In this document: positions 1 through 11,246 of the stretch, piece after piece
How the letters are laid out: the number at the start of each line of letters is the position of its first letter
Numbering within the stretch: the first letter of the stretch is position 1
Source: Myrica gale
Lineage: Eukaryota > Streptophyta > Magnoliopsida > Fagales > Myricaceae
Reading direction: 5' to 3'
NCBI GenBank assembly: GCA_963930655.1
Contig: OZ005607.1
Span: 12,044,874-12,108,873, forward strand
Length of the DNA stretch: 64,000 nt
Translations under genes and position numbers: made by a program
Notes under the pieces: model-generated
Seen by the model: the letters and a program-made list of their open reading frames with translations, nothing else
Databases searched by the model: none
Told to the model about the DNA's origin: nothing

Positions 1-270
1 TCTGTTTTATTTATTAACTTCCTTGGTATATAACTTTTTTCATTTATAAGAAAATCATTATTAAACTACATTCCACATAAAAATACGAGAGAAAAAAAAA
101 ACACAAAGACAAAGAGGGCTTTCCTCTATCACCCATTCAAAAATTGGAGCATCCGCTGCCATCAAACTACTCAATAATATTCTTGAAAATAGAGGCTTAG
201 CTCTGCTAGCTGCGCACTATGACGGGGGGGAAGCTTAACCAAGCCCCGCCATGACCAAATCCAAAATCAC

Positions 271-444
271 CTATGAATCCTCGTTGCGGATCATGTTTTT
301 GTTGTCGTCCTGGTCATTTTCCCCAGCTCTCTCTTCCACAATAGTCTCCAGGGTGGGTGTACTGGAGGGCTTCAATGGGTAATCAAGAAGGGATGGTGCA
401 ACCTCAATCCACGGCTTCATCACATGCCTAACTCCCTTCGCCAT
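271..444 (-). CDS. Small unrecognised protein, 57 aa, single exon
   Basis: The minus strand reads one open frame from ATG at 444 to TAG at 271. The product begins MAKGVRHVMKPWIEVAPSLL and ends in an acidic, Asn/Asp-rich tail (GENDQDDNKN). A basic start, a Pro/Leu/Ser middle (DYPLKPSSTPTLETIVEE) and an acidic end look protein-like rather than random. There is no signal peptide or membrane segment. Two TATA-like boxes lie upstream on the same strand (636-643 and 491-498), and AATAAA-type signals lie downstream at about 6-15, so the frame sits inside a believable transcript of about 600 bases. I do not recognise the family and give no function. It could be a short secreted-independent stress protein, or a chance frame inside a non-coding transcript; the promoter and poly(A) context favour a real gene. 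Confidence 0.55.
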   Translation of the reverse strand: MAKGVRHVMKPWIEVAPSLLDYPLKPSSTPTLETIVEERAGENDQDDNKNMIRNEDS

Positions 445-635
445 TGCGATTAGTATTCAATAAATTGACTGCTCAACGTACTGAGAGCTCTCTATATATC
501 TGGTTTCTCTCTCTCCCTGGCAGTTTTGATGAGAAAGAGAGTGATATAGCGGAGGATGATGAATGAAAACGCGCAATAGACAAAATTTAAAAATATTTGT
601 ATTAAGAGTTGGGGGGTGGTGATTAGTGCCGGTGG

Positions 636-643
636 TTTATATA
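636..643 (-). promoter_or_regulatory. TATA box for the 57-aa gene
   Basis: Reading the minus strand gives CCTATATAAACC, a strong plant TATA box. Transcription would start near 605, giving a leader of about 160 bases. A second, weaker box (GATATATAGA, 491-500) would give a leader of only about 20 bases. The leader is rich in CT/GA runs, as is usual for plants. Confidence 0.5.
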
Positions 644-1030
644 GGTAATTAATTAGGCAATCATTCTAAACAGATAGAAGCAAACCGACGGTGGAAAGAA
701 AAGCACCACTGGAAGATGATTACTGATATTAGGATGGGAAAAGGAATGGATAAACAAGTTTCCTAGAAAATGAGTGGATCAGAAGAGAGGGCTTGTTAGC
801 AACGGCTCCTGGGTATTTGTTATGGATTATTTCGACGAGCCTAATATAGCAGCATTAGGTTAGTCATGCCAAATTAATTAATCTAAAACTAAATAAAGCT
901 TCAACTAAATACCCCACTCAGTTCTTCATAACCAACACGATACATACTCATTTAAGACATTGGAAATTATAACCGCTAAGATAAAGTGGCACATTGCAGT
1001 CCTTAGGTTTTTTGTTTTGTCAAAAACAAG

Positions 1031-1175
1031 TCTGTTAGTCTCAAGTCCAATCACAAATAGTGATACACGTCACAACCAATTAAATCACAACACGTGTACA
1101 CGACTAATTCTGTTAGTTTTAAGTTCCATCAGTGATACAAGTCACAACCAATCAGATTTCGACACGTGTACACGA
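1031..1175. repeat. Imperfect tandem duplication, about 70-78 bp unit, two copies
   Basis: Both units start with TCTGTTAGT, contain GTGATACA(C/A)GTCACAACCAAT and end with ACACGTGTACACGA. The two copies differ by small indels. The repeated ACACGTGTAC blocks contain G-box cores, but no gene lies close enough to assign them a role. The stretch is flanked by text of the 'ggactaaat' type common in plant foldback MITEs, so it may be the inside of a decayed element. Confidence 0.6.
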
Positions 1176-3640
1176 TACTTGAAACTAACAAAAAAAACCT
1201 TATTGATAAAATAAATAAAAAATAAAAATTCAGGACTACGGTGACTAAAGTAAAAACTTGAGAACTATTTATTAAAACAGTGTAAAACCCAATGACTAAA
1301 TAAGTCTTTAACCCTTTTTATATTTGATAAGAAAATTACACTTTACAAGCTCAAATACTGTAAATTTTTAACAATTTTATTAAAAAAATATACTTTACAC
1401 ACTTTAAGTATACCGGATTTGCAATTTAAACCTCAAACTACCAAACTTAACTCATTGCCCTCCAAACTAATTGTTCACCACTCATTTGTGTTAGCCACAC
1501 TATGGGCAACTTCCAAATCTGTTCGTAGACATGCAAGAAGTAACGAAAGCACATAATTCAGATGCTTCACAAGCATGTCAAACAAAATTTCAGGCCATAT
1601 CCAACCATCGCCAGAGTAAAATGATACCCATATAACAAAGAGCTCTATAGCACGCACGGCTGTAATGACTTAAAGATGTATCAATCGATATAGATTATCC
1701 TTTCGCTAATAAAAAAAAAAAAGAAGAAGAAGATATAAATTATCCTTTCCTATTCGTTCTGCAACTTGCTGCAGCTGCGGCTGCCTAAATTGAGCCCCAT
1801 TTCATTTAACCTCTACATTTTCTTCTTTTGAGAGCACCAAGGACTTGAACCACTACATCTAGTAATTTCCTGTCACAATAACTAATCTTTCCCTGCATGT
1901 GAATACATGAACACAAAATCCTTAATCAATCCGGATTCTAAAAACCAGATCTAGTCTGGTACTGTATTGTACTGGTGACGGTGATCTTGCCTAAAATCAG
2001 GGTTCTCTATCTGTTCAGTGAAATCCATCACAACTAACAATGATAACACCTTCAATTCAGATCATCCAAATGTGAATGATTTTAAACTTCATGGACTAAT
2101 TTTTTTGTGTTTTAAAGTTTAATAACTTATTTAATTTTCGTGTAAATTATAAGGACAAAAATTGTATTTATCCCTTTAAAATACAGATAACTCTAACCGG
2201 TAGGTATTCACATTTTTCACCCTATTAAAAATTACTAGCAAAATTTTTTATAGTAAAACGGTAATTACTTCGACAATTAGAAGACCCTCGTTTTATCATT
2301 TCAAGAAAAAGATCTTTTCTTTCAATTTAAAGAAAATGTTTAAGTAGAGTGCAAAATATCTGAAATTAATAATTAGTGGATATAATGTGATAAAAATAAT
2401 AGATAAAATGCAAAAAAATTGAAATAAAAAATTTTATACTTGATAAGTGAGATATCCATTAGGGGAACATCCAATTGGATTAATTGTGCTAACTCACTTA
2501 TATTTTAAAACATTACAAGGGGGTTTCTATTTATAAGTCTACAAACTCACACACCCCACATTGCTAAGCAATGTGGGACTCATACTTTCAACAAACCGCA
2601 CCGAGTTTAACGTTACAATAAATCTCCCTACAGCCCCCAAATCACACAATCCGAAATTCATGATATTACCTGATATTTTCATAAAAATGTGACTACGATT
2701 TTTCCTATTAAATTGTAATTTGCTACATGATTTTGGAGTCATTACGTCTTTTTTGTGACTTTTAAGAATCATTATCTAATTACTATATAAAAAAATATAA
2801 TCCTACTTTCCAGTTAATTGACGAATTCTCTACCCTGACGCGTCATATTGGAAAAAATAGAAATCACATAGTTGTACTTATGAGTTATGACTATTTTAGT
2901 TTTTTGTATTGTGCCATACAAATTTTGATTCCAATGGCTGCGCTGTTACGGTTTGTCAAATACAGACCCACACCATTTTTTTGTTTATCGCAAGACAGAA
3001 ATATTGCCATATTGTGTGACAAATTGAACTGGTTCCCACGGGAGACTTGTTTATAAGTTATGGTAGACTAGTAGAGATACCTTTGCTTTTCTGAAAAAAA
3101 CAAAAAAGCAAAAAGATGGAGGAGGCGAGCAACTTTAGTTACTCCCGTCGATGCTACTATAAAAATCTCCATTGCTACAGAATTACCGGATTGAGATTGA
3201 AATAGTTTTTTTTTTTAATCAAAACCTCGTCTTATTCATAAAGAAACGTCAACGTAGAAAATATTAAGGCAGGTCAGACCCCACATAAACCCAAGGTAAA
3301 TCACAAAAATGCTTGAGATTGAAATAGTTGCTTATACAATAAAGTGGTTGTCTTTAAAAATGTTAGAGGAATCATAGTAAGTCCTATACTTTTGAACAAA
3401 AAGCAATTGGTAATACTTAAGTGCTAAAATATTTTATTGTCTCGTACGTTTAAAAAATAATCAATCCTCGATTTTCGTTTGATTTGATCGTTAAGTCTTC
3501 CGAAAAATTGATGGAAGTTGATTGAAATGCCCATCCAAAATATTTTTAAAAATAAATAAATAAAAACTCAATAACTAAATTAAAAATAAATAGATTAATG
3601 AAATAAGGTTTCAATATATTTTTTAAAACAATAACTTTTA
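1176..3640. other. AT-rich intergenic DNA, no gene seen
   Basis: No frame here has protein-like composition on either strand. The only local structure of note is a perfect 23-base palindrome at 2555-2577, listed separately. Short blocks such as 'aatgactaaataagtc' (about 1288) resemble arms of plant foldback elements, but no second arm was found. Confidence 0.5.
2555..2577. repeat. Perfect palindrome, 11-bp arms
   Basis: CCCACATTGCT and AGCAATGTGGG face each other around a single base. Related text (GCAATGTGGGTC near 10970, GATGTGGGATCTC near 47930) occurs elsewhere in the window, so this is probably a scrap of a dispersed repeat or LTR end, not a protein-binding site. Confidence 0.5.
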
Positions 3641-3649
3641 GTTTATATA

Positions 3650-5540
3650 TGTCACGCCTCGTGCTCGTACTGATCCATAAGCTCTTTTTATTGTAATAGA
3701 ATGCACACAAAGCGGGGTTATGACATGTAAATTCTCCCAAGTGTTCGTATGACCAAAATACCCTTACTCGATTTAATGCGGAAAAAGATTTAGTAAAAAA
3801 ATGATTTGTCACGCCCCGTGCTGGTACTTACCCCTTTGGTTCGTGTATAATAATCGCATGCACAAATTTTGGAGATTTCTGTAACGCCCCGACCCAAAAG
3901 TCCAAATGGACAGAGTTCCGTCTGAAAATTGCGACTTTCCACCCTGATTACAAGCAAATTCTTCCCAACCAAGAACTCAAAAGAAACATTTATTTCATCT
4001 CTTAAATATAATAATCCAAACTCATATTCCAACCAAAACATGAGAAAAACAATGATACCCAAGAGTTTAATCAGAGCACTACTCCAAAATCCTCAAATCT
4101 CATAATTAACAATAGAACAAAATAACTAGTTTCCCCTAAAGAAAGAAAATTACTAAAGTCTCCAATTTAACTCAATCACTACCAAAGTCTCCAAAAGACT
4201 CTTTATTCGATAACTCGGCAACTTGCGATCTTCTAAAAAACTACCACTCGAGATCTCCTTCTACTCGCTGCCACCAACCTCTAAACCTGAAAGATAGGAA
4301 GTAAGTGGCAAGGTACAACTTACTCAGTACGAAGCAATCAATGGGAGTATGGAAAAATTACAATTTATAAATATCACCGAGATCAAGAAAAGTAGTAAGC
4401 AGTACTAAATTGAAACATAATTTATAACAAAATATCGCAGGCCAAGCAACTTACTGAATTTATCAATGGTCACATAGACCTCAAAGGTCACGAAGACCTC
4501 AATAGTCACACAGACTCCAATGATTACAAAGACCTTAACAGTCACAAGCATGAGAATAGATTGATAGTAAGCTCACACTACAAATTTAACAAAATAGGCC
4601 AATAATTTCAAATCAGTTCCTAAAATCTCATTTTTACCAAAATTCGTTAAGTTCCCCTAACACATCAAAATCCTTTAAAATACGATGAACGTTTAAAATC
4701 CAACATTTCCAAAATCCAAGAATTCACAATAACTCATCCAAACCAATTTGGATTTGCAAAAGAAATATTTAACAATTGTGTACCTATTTTCCACAATATA
4801 AAAATTTTATAAAAATCTCATTGAAAGGCCACTTACCTCAAACGCTTAACCCGAAGCCTACAGTTCCCCAAAAGATTGCTGAACAAACAATCTAAACCTA
4901 AATAAATTTAAATATCATTAATCAATACCTATCTCTATCAAACACGAAAACTCCTCAAATCCCACCTATTATCACCCTACAGCAACCCAAAATAAATCTG
5001 AAAATCTCGAAATATTGAATCCTGAATCCAAACTTCCTCATAGATAGAGACTTGAAAAAGAGAAAATACTCACCAAAAGCATCGATGAGATCGAAAGAGA
5101 ACCGCTTACTATCAAGGGATTGGCCTCCAAATGCTATCTACAAAATGAAAGAACCCAAATAAAAAACCAAAGGAGTTCGACCCCAACCACAAATCAAACC
5201 AATGTTACCTTCCTCCAAGATTACCCAGCCCCCTGCAATTTCGAGTCTCCAAGGCTAGAGAGAGTGTTTTGAAAAAAGAAAAGTAGAGAGGGAAAAATAC
5301 GACTTCGAGCGTCGTTGTTCGAAGAATAGTGGAGATACATCTTTTAATCTCACTAGGGTTCAAATATAGCAAGATTTTAGGCGAAAAAATGTGAAGAAAT
5401 TGATATATGAAAGGAAAGCAATCGGGCTATGGAGTCAGCGGCCTAAACTTGCTGAAAATGGCTCTCTTGTGTGAGAGAGAAGAAGCCCTGCATAACTAAT
5501 CAAAACGCACAACTTTGCATTTTTTCAGAGATATTACAAC
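3650..5540 (-). mobile_element. Cluster of decayed Gypsy-type LTR ends (fossil)
   Basis: Three starts of the form TGT(C/A)ACGCC(C/T)CG occur at 3650, 3807 and 3880. Read on the minus strand they are the typical CGGGGCGTGACA end of plant Gypsy-class LTRs. The first two also share the following 15 or so bases (CGTGCT.GTACT). The third runs into more than 1.5 kb of sequence with no coding potential that would fit a long LTR or untranslated region. No matching second LTR, primer site or pol gene was seen. The element or elements are broken and look old. The right boundary is only an estimate. Confidence 0.45.
4468..4547. repeat. 18-bp tandem repeat, about 4.5 copies
   Basis: Units of the form (G/A)GTCACA.AGACCTCAA. 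repeat with a period of 18 bases at 4468, 4486, 4504 and 4522, with a partial unit at 4540. Copies differ at a few positions. The array lies inside the presumed LTR-derived block. Confidence 0.75.
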
Positions 5541-7158
5541 TGCACGATAAAAACTCTTAAGATTGCTTAAATGCACTCGAATTTACTTAGCGGAAGACTT
5601 AATTAAAAATGTTACTGATAAAAAGGGAGGCCATAAGTCGATTTAAAAACTATAACAAATGAAGTGAAATTGTACAAAGTATTAAAATCGATATATTTGA
5701 ACTTTACTAAAGAAAACCTCAGTCGGTTAACGACTAAAAAGAAAATGAAAAAATCATAAAAATATCGTATCCTAATAATATGCAGTTATTTAGGAAAATC
5801 TCATTAACGAATTCAGGTTGAAAACAGATTGGTATCGTAAAAAGATTAAAGTGTAATTAAAGGAAATAAATAAACTTTGTAGCAAGAAAAAAAAACATAG
5901 AGAACATTTTCCTTTAAACAAACACGGTTTAGTACAAAAGGGGTCATTTAGGAGGATTACAAATGAATAGGCCTGAGTTATACAAAACTGTGAGCTTCCT
6001 ATAGTCCACCTAGCCTATACAACTGCGTTTCAAAAGATCAAAAACAGTTTTGAAACATTGCCAACAAAAGAAAATAAAAGAAACAATGAAATTAGGGTAC
6101 AAAACAGATTCTGCAACTAGGATCTCTTCAGCCTTGAGAAAAATCCATATCCTGCTTAACAATAAAAATACAAACATAAAAGTGGTGAGTCGCCTTGGGC
6201 GCGAACCCCTGCTCTTGGGGACCAAACGACGCCTAGGCATGATATGCCATAGGTCGCGCGTTTGGGCCTCGGGTAGGGCAACAGTTGCCCTACCTGGCCC
6301 AAGGCCCAGCAGACCCAGCCCAATAGTTGCGCTGGGTCCAAAAAAAAGAAAAGGGAGGGATACAGCACAGGTTGGGTGTTGTTGTGCCAGCTCATGGCCG
6401 GATAAGATCCGGGCCATGACAGCCTGTGTGGGCTAGGGCCACGAGTTGGACTCGAGCCCGTTGACCCAGCCCAGGTCCGGGTTAGACCCGGACCGCTATC
6501 CACCACAGACCGGGTTGGACCCGGACCGGTGGGTCAATGAGTCAACCCGTTTTGAAGGGTTTAAAAAAAACATTTTTTTATAGATTTAATATAAATGTTA
6601 AATGAGATTATTTTACATGAAAATTAAATCTCATGGTCTTCCATTATTGGTATTTGAGAATTTTATTTTATTGATGTTTGGTTAAAACAAAAATAGTCAT
6701 GACAATTGTTGATTTTATAATTTGTCTCGTATACTTCTTGTGAAGATAAGTGAGTGTGTATGAGTAGTGGGGGTTTTGACTAAAATAGCAATGTCGACCC
6801 ATTACAAAATTACATGTCATATAGACGATGGTTGCACTTAACTAAATAAACGCGTCCATTAAATAGTGAAGACTGTGTTTATATTGGTGGCCCAAAGAAA
6901 TATCAAGAATCATGAAATTTGTTTATGCATGATATGCAACATGTGATGTGATCATGATAAGTAGATGCTACTTGCTTTTATAAGTTGTGTCATGATTACT
7001 AAAATAGGATTATGTGCATAGAAGTTGAAAGTTCTTAATACCCACTGCAAACATTAAATATAAATGTTATATTCTGCTTGTTTGTTTGGTTGATGTGATT
7101 CAGTGGGAGGTACCATTAGCTATTAAAATTCATATGCTAATGGTTCGTTAATATACTT
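5541..7158. other. Intergenic DNA with a GC-rich, repeat-like patch
   Basis: AT-rich sequence surrounds a GC-rich patch at about 6190-6540 containing repeated GACCCGG, CCCAG and CCGGGTT words. Open frames exist on both strands there only because stop codons are scarce in GC-rich DNA. The patch lies just upstream of the Copia gag fossil and could be part of its leader or LTR, but no LTR pair was found. Confidence 0.4.
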
Positions 7159-7485
7159 GTGAAATTTCTTTCTAATATTTGCATATTCATGATGTCGAAT
7201 CCATTATCTAGAATCCTAGATGATAACAAACTGACTGGGTCAAACTTCTTTGATTGGAAGAAAAAACTTATGATAGTACTCACTGTGGATAAAATAGGTC
7301 ACGTTCTCAGAGAAGAGACCCCTCAGCTTGCCTTAGCCGATGTTACTCAAGAACAAAGAGTTGTTTTTGAAAAGTGGCATGAGGCAGATGAATTAGCTCG
7401 TTGTTATATGTTAGTGTCTATGTCCAACCTATTGCAAAAGCAATGTGAGGGCATAGCAACAGCTAAGGAGAGACTTGTATATTGA

Positions 7486-9255
7486 AAGTCTAAATGACAA
7501 CCCAAGAGGGGAGGTGAATTGGGTTTTACAAAAAACTTGTCACTTTTTCGCTAAATAAGCAAATCTGAAAACTACCGCTCTTTAACAAATAATAATGTTG
7601 AACTAAAAGTGTCTAATGCTATGCCAAATATAAGCAATGAATGATAAAACATAAATCTCCACAAATATGAATAAGTACTACTAAAATGTAAGAGAGATAA
7701 AGTTAGAGAGATGACACCGTAGTTTTTAGGTGGTTCGGCCAAACACGTGCCTACGTCCACCCCCAAGGCAATTGACTTCCTTGGGCTTCCTCCACTATTC
7801 TCCAAATAGCGAATACATCTTAGCTTCCCGGGTGCTAAGGAACCTTTACAAAACGTTTTGCGAGCTCACGCTTCAATTCTCACAAATCCTCACAACCTAG
7901 AGGATTTCTTCTACTCTCACAAGTAGGACCAAGTGTTTTCCGAGCTTACACTTTAACTCTCTTACAAATCCTCACAACCTAGAGGATTTCTTCTACTCTC
8001 ACAAGTAGGACCAAGTGTTTTCCCAACACGCAAAGGTTTTACAAATAATGGCTACAAAGAAGGCTCTCTAAGCCGAATGAGCAAATGAAGATCTCAATAC
8101 ATGAGGAATGGCTCTCTAAGCCGAATATGCCAATGAAAAGCTCAAATCGTATGGAATGGCTCTCTAAGCCAAATTAGCAAGTATGAAACTCAATAAAGGT
8201 AAGAAGATAAGATTCTTGAAGGAAACCTAATGTTTGGGTGGTGTGAGCACAAGCTTCCTTGCTAGGTGTGGTTTTCCCTATTCTTCAAATGACTTCTCTC
8301 TCTAGAAGTTAGGGCAAAGTGAGTTTGCAAGTGAGTTGTCCCTTCTTCAAGAAATCTCTCTCTTTGGAGGCTTGATCTTCGATGATGAGCAAGAGAGGAG
8401 GATTTGACAATGAGAGCTTCGTTCTTGAATGATTCAGCAAGTGAAATATTTGGATTTTGGACTTTCTCTCTCTAGATGTGCAATATTGGTCGAGCTCTCT
8501 CTTCTCTCTCTCAATCTTCTTCTTTTTATAGCCCTAAGGTCTTCAACGGTCATTAAGGGTCTTCTTGTAATGTTAGAGAGCCGTTGGAGGTCATTTGAGA
8601 CCATTTAAAGAAGTTTGGAATGAGTTGACGTCGTTTCCAGATTTTCTGCACAATAGCACAATGTGTCGACACATTGATTGTATGTGTTGACACATTGAAC
8701 TTGGTCCTGAAATGTAAAGTCTCGGGTGTTAGTTCAATGTGTCGACACCTTCAACACTTAGTCAAAAAAATCGTTTTGAAGGCCAGAAAATGCAAACTCT
8801 CGGGTGTTAGTTCAATGTACCGACACTATGCTCCAATGTGTCGACACTATGCTCCAATGTGTCGACATCATGCTCCAATGTGTCGACACTTCCAACACTT
8901 AGCCAAAAAATCACTTTGAATCCTAGAAAATGCAAACTCTCGGGTAGTAGTGCAATGTGTCGACACCATCGAACAATGTGTCGACACTTATAAGTGCTGG
9001 AGAGTTTTTCAGCAACTTCAAAGTGTTCAATCCATTCCAAAACTTCTTTAAACACCTACAATATGAAAAATTGATCTTATCAACTTATGTAGTGGTGTTC
9101 AAGTACACGTTAAAAATATTTTAAGGAATTAACCTCAATCATTTCGAAATACAACTTGAAAATTGTGGATTGACAATGTAAAATCTAAAAGTCTTCAAAG
9201 TACTTAGAATTTTTATTATCATCAAAATCAATTATGGATTGTTTGCAAAACAACC
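7486..9255. mobile_element. Unclassified 1.8-kb insertion inside Copia gag
   Basis: Gag similarity stops at about 7480 and resumes at about 9256, so this block was inserted. It begins with text containing AACCCAAGAGGGGAGGTGAA. It holds an 80-bp tandem duplication (7861-8020, both copies with ATCCTCACAACCTAGAGGAT), three copies of GGCTCTCTAAGCC spaced about 54 bp apart (8056-8170), and a dense array of CAATGTGTCGACAC words (8659-8985). No protein-coding frame was recognised. A target-site duplication could not be defined with confidence, so the class is left open. Confidence 0.55.
8659..8985. repeat. CAATGTGTCGACAC repeat array
   Basis: The word CAATGTGTCGACAC or a near variant occurs about nine times. 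In the core (8813-8895) the unit ATGCTCCAATGTGTCGACACT repeats head to tail with a period of 21 bases. The core word holds the palindrome GTGTCGACAC (SalI-type centre), so each unit can pair with itself. Confidence 0.75.
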
Positions 9256-10499
9256 TTGGGCTAACATATATCTCAAGGAGCTATTTTGGAAGCAGAGTCG
9301 TTCTGCATGTCAGCAGGTTGTGAAACTGCTGATGACTACTAAAATGGTGGAAAGTGCTCTAGTTTGAGAAAATGTTCTGAAGATGATTTCTTTCATCACA
9401 GAACTGGAGACAGTAGGTGCAGAAATAGATGGCGAGACCAAGGTTGGAGCGATATTGGCATCTCTGCCTGAATCGTTCAACCAGTTTATATTAAACTATA
9501 ATATGAACAAGATGCTTGTGACTTTGTCCGAGTTGCTCAATATGTTGCAAGCAGCTGAAGAGCTTATCAAAAAGGAGAAAAGTTCTCTGATGATGATGGA
9601 CAAGTCAAAAGGCAATTCTCCCTCGGGATTCAAACCCAAAGGGAAGAAATTTAAGAAGAATAAAAGGTCTCAGCCAAGCTCGAAGGCGAAGAAGGAGGAC
9701 AAGAGTGAGTCGGATAAAAAGGCTAAGGAAAATTGTTTCCACTGCGGTAAACCATATCATTGGAAATGGAATTGTCGCGTGTATCTTGCTTCTTTGAAGC
9801 AAAAAAAACCTGCTGATTGTATGTTTGTCATTGAAATGAATTTCATGGTGTGTTGATTCAGGCACAACGTTTCATATATGCAATATTTTGCAGGGGTTTA
9901 AAGAAACCCGGAGACTAGTTGAAGGGGAGGTCATCCTAAAGATGGGGACGACTGCAAGTGTTGCAGCGACCGCCATAGGAACTTTTCACCTAAGTCTACA
10001 CGGGAACACATTTTTAATTTTGGAAGATTGTCAATACGTACCATAATGTCGTAGAAACTTAATTTATGTTTCAAAACTTGCAATATCTGGATATTCCCTT
10101 GTCTTTAATTTTAAACTTGTTGTTAAGTTTCAAAATCAGTTTATTGCCTCTGGTACTATGATAGATGATCTTTATATTTTAGAAAATGTTGTAAACTCTG
10201 TGAATAATATAGAGAATGATGTCGATACCAGTGTGAAAACTCTCAAAAGGAAGAGGGATGTATGTCTCACTTACTTGTGACATCTAAGACTTGGTCATAC
10301 TAATCTGGACAAGATCAACAGATTAGTAAGGGATGTGTCATTAGACCTTTTGAAGGTCGAGCCTTACCCAATATGCGAGTCTTACTTGCAAGGAAAGATG
10401 ACCAAGAATCCTTTTAAAGGAAAAGAAACTAGAGTCACAAAGTTGTTAGAGTTAATTCACACTTATGTATGTGGTTATGTAAAAAGAGAACAATGAAAA

Positions 10500-10930
10500 A
10501 GAAAATATAAAAAGAGAATAATGAAAATAAATAATCAAATTGTTGCTGGAGCTGAAGGGAAAATATTAAGAAAATCAAGGGGTGAAAACATCAAATTACT
10601 GGGATATCCTTTTAACCACAGCTAGGAGTGAGTTCTCATACTTCATCACTTTCATTGATTATTATTTCATGTATGATTGTGTATTGTTAGTTAATTACTA
10701 CATATACTTGTGGTATAATTGACTAAAAATAATAATATGAACAATAGCAAGAAGAAAATATAAAAAGAGAACAATGAAAATAAATAATCAAATTGTTGCT
10801 GGAGCTGAAGGGAAAATATTAAGAAAATCAAGGGGTGAAAACATCAAATAATCAAATTGTTGCTGGAGCTGAAGGGAAAATATTAAGAAAATCAAGGGGT
10901 GAAAACATCAAATTACTGGGATATCGTTAA
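10500..10930 (+). repeat. Three direct copies of a block of about 65-110 bp
   Basis: The block AATCAAATTGTTGCTGGAGC... followed by a short GGGAAAATATTAAG / GGGGTGAAAACATC segment appears at about 10535, 10788 and 10852. The first two copies share an extra leading segment (AGAGAATAATGAAAATAAAT). The last two are immediately adjacent. Copies are almost identical, so the duplications are recent relative to the Copia fossil they follow. Confidence 0.8.
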
Positions 10931-10954
10931 AAAAAGAGTGTTGGTTCAAGCGAG

Positions 10955-11246
10955 CTCAACTCATTAGGCAATGTGGGTCAGTAGCACACCGGCCTGTTAT
11001 CCTTCCACTGTTGAGAGCGGGAGGTTTTCGCTGCTCTGTGAAACCAGCCTCACGCTGTGCCCTCCACTTTAGGAAACCACAGGGCCCAAGCTTTCGCCGG
11101 GGTCAGATGGTTCAGCTCTCCACTTGGAACGGGCGGGCCAGTAGATTGCACCAACAGACCCTGCCTCATGAGCTGAAGCGCTGTCCCAACAATCTGATGC
11201 CCTCGCTAGAGTCACAAGCTAGCGCTACCAAGCTCGGCGAACAATA
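10955..11246. other. GC-rich island of foreign appearance, possibly organellar
   Basis: Base composition rises sharply for about 290 bases, then falls back. The island has words such as TTCGCCGGGGTCAGATGG and CTAGCGCTACCAAGCTCGG and does not look like the LTR, MITE or gene sequence around it. One open frame (11011-11247) runs through it but has no family resemblance. A nuclear copy of mitochondrial DNA is one explanation; I could not identify the source. Confidence 0.3.

Larger units (their letters stand above)
7159..10490 (+). mobile_element. Ty1/Copia retrotransposon fossil: gag and early pol
   Basis: The left part (7190-7480) encodes the start of a Copia gag: SRILDDNKLTGSNFFDWKKK is followed by ADELARCYMLVSMSN. 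Gag resumes at about 9256 (LKELFWKQSRSA, TTKMVE, LPESFNQFILNYNMNK) and carries a CCHC zinc knuckle (CFHCGKPYHWKWNC) near 9736. The protease region, the pre-integrase region (LGHTNLDKINRL) and the first part of integrase follow, fading near 10490. Reverse transcriptase, RNase H and a recognisable LTR pair are missing. An unrelated 1.8 kb insertion splits gag. The copy is broken at several places and is old. Confidence 0.85.

Noticed and set aside
6010-6506. Three overlapping frames of 116-135 codons on both strands
   Set aside because: GC-rich repeat words make stops scarce; composition is Pro/Gly/Trp-biased with no domain.
8674-8919. Cys/His-rich frame with MCRHYAP repeats that could suggest a zinc-binding peptide
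   Set aside because: It is simply the translation of the CAATGTGTCGACAC array; the other strand is open for the same reason.
8659-8985. Regular repeats considered as a CRISPR array
   Set aside because: The genome is a plant nuclear one, spacers are not unique or of even length, and no cas genes exist.
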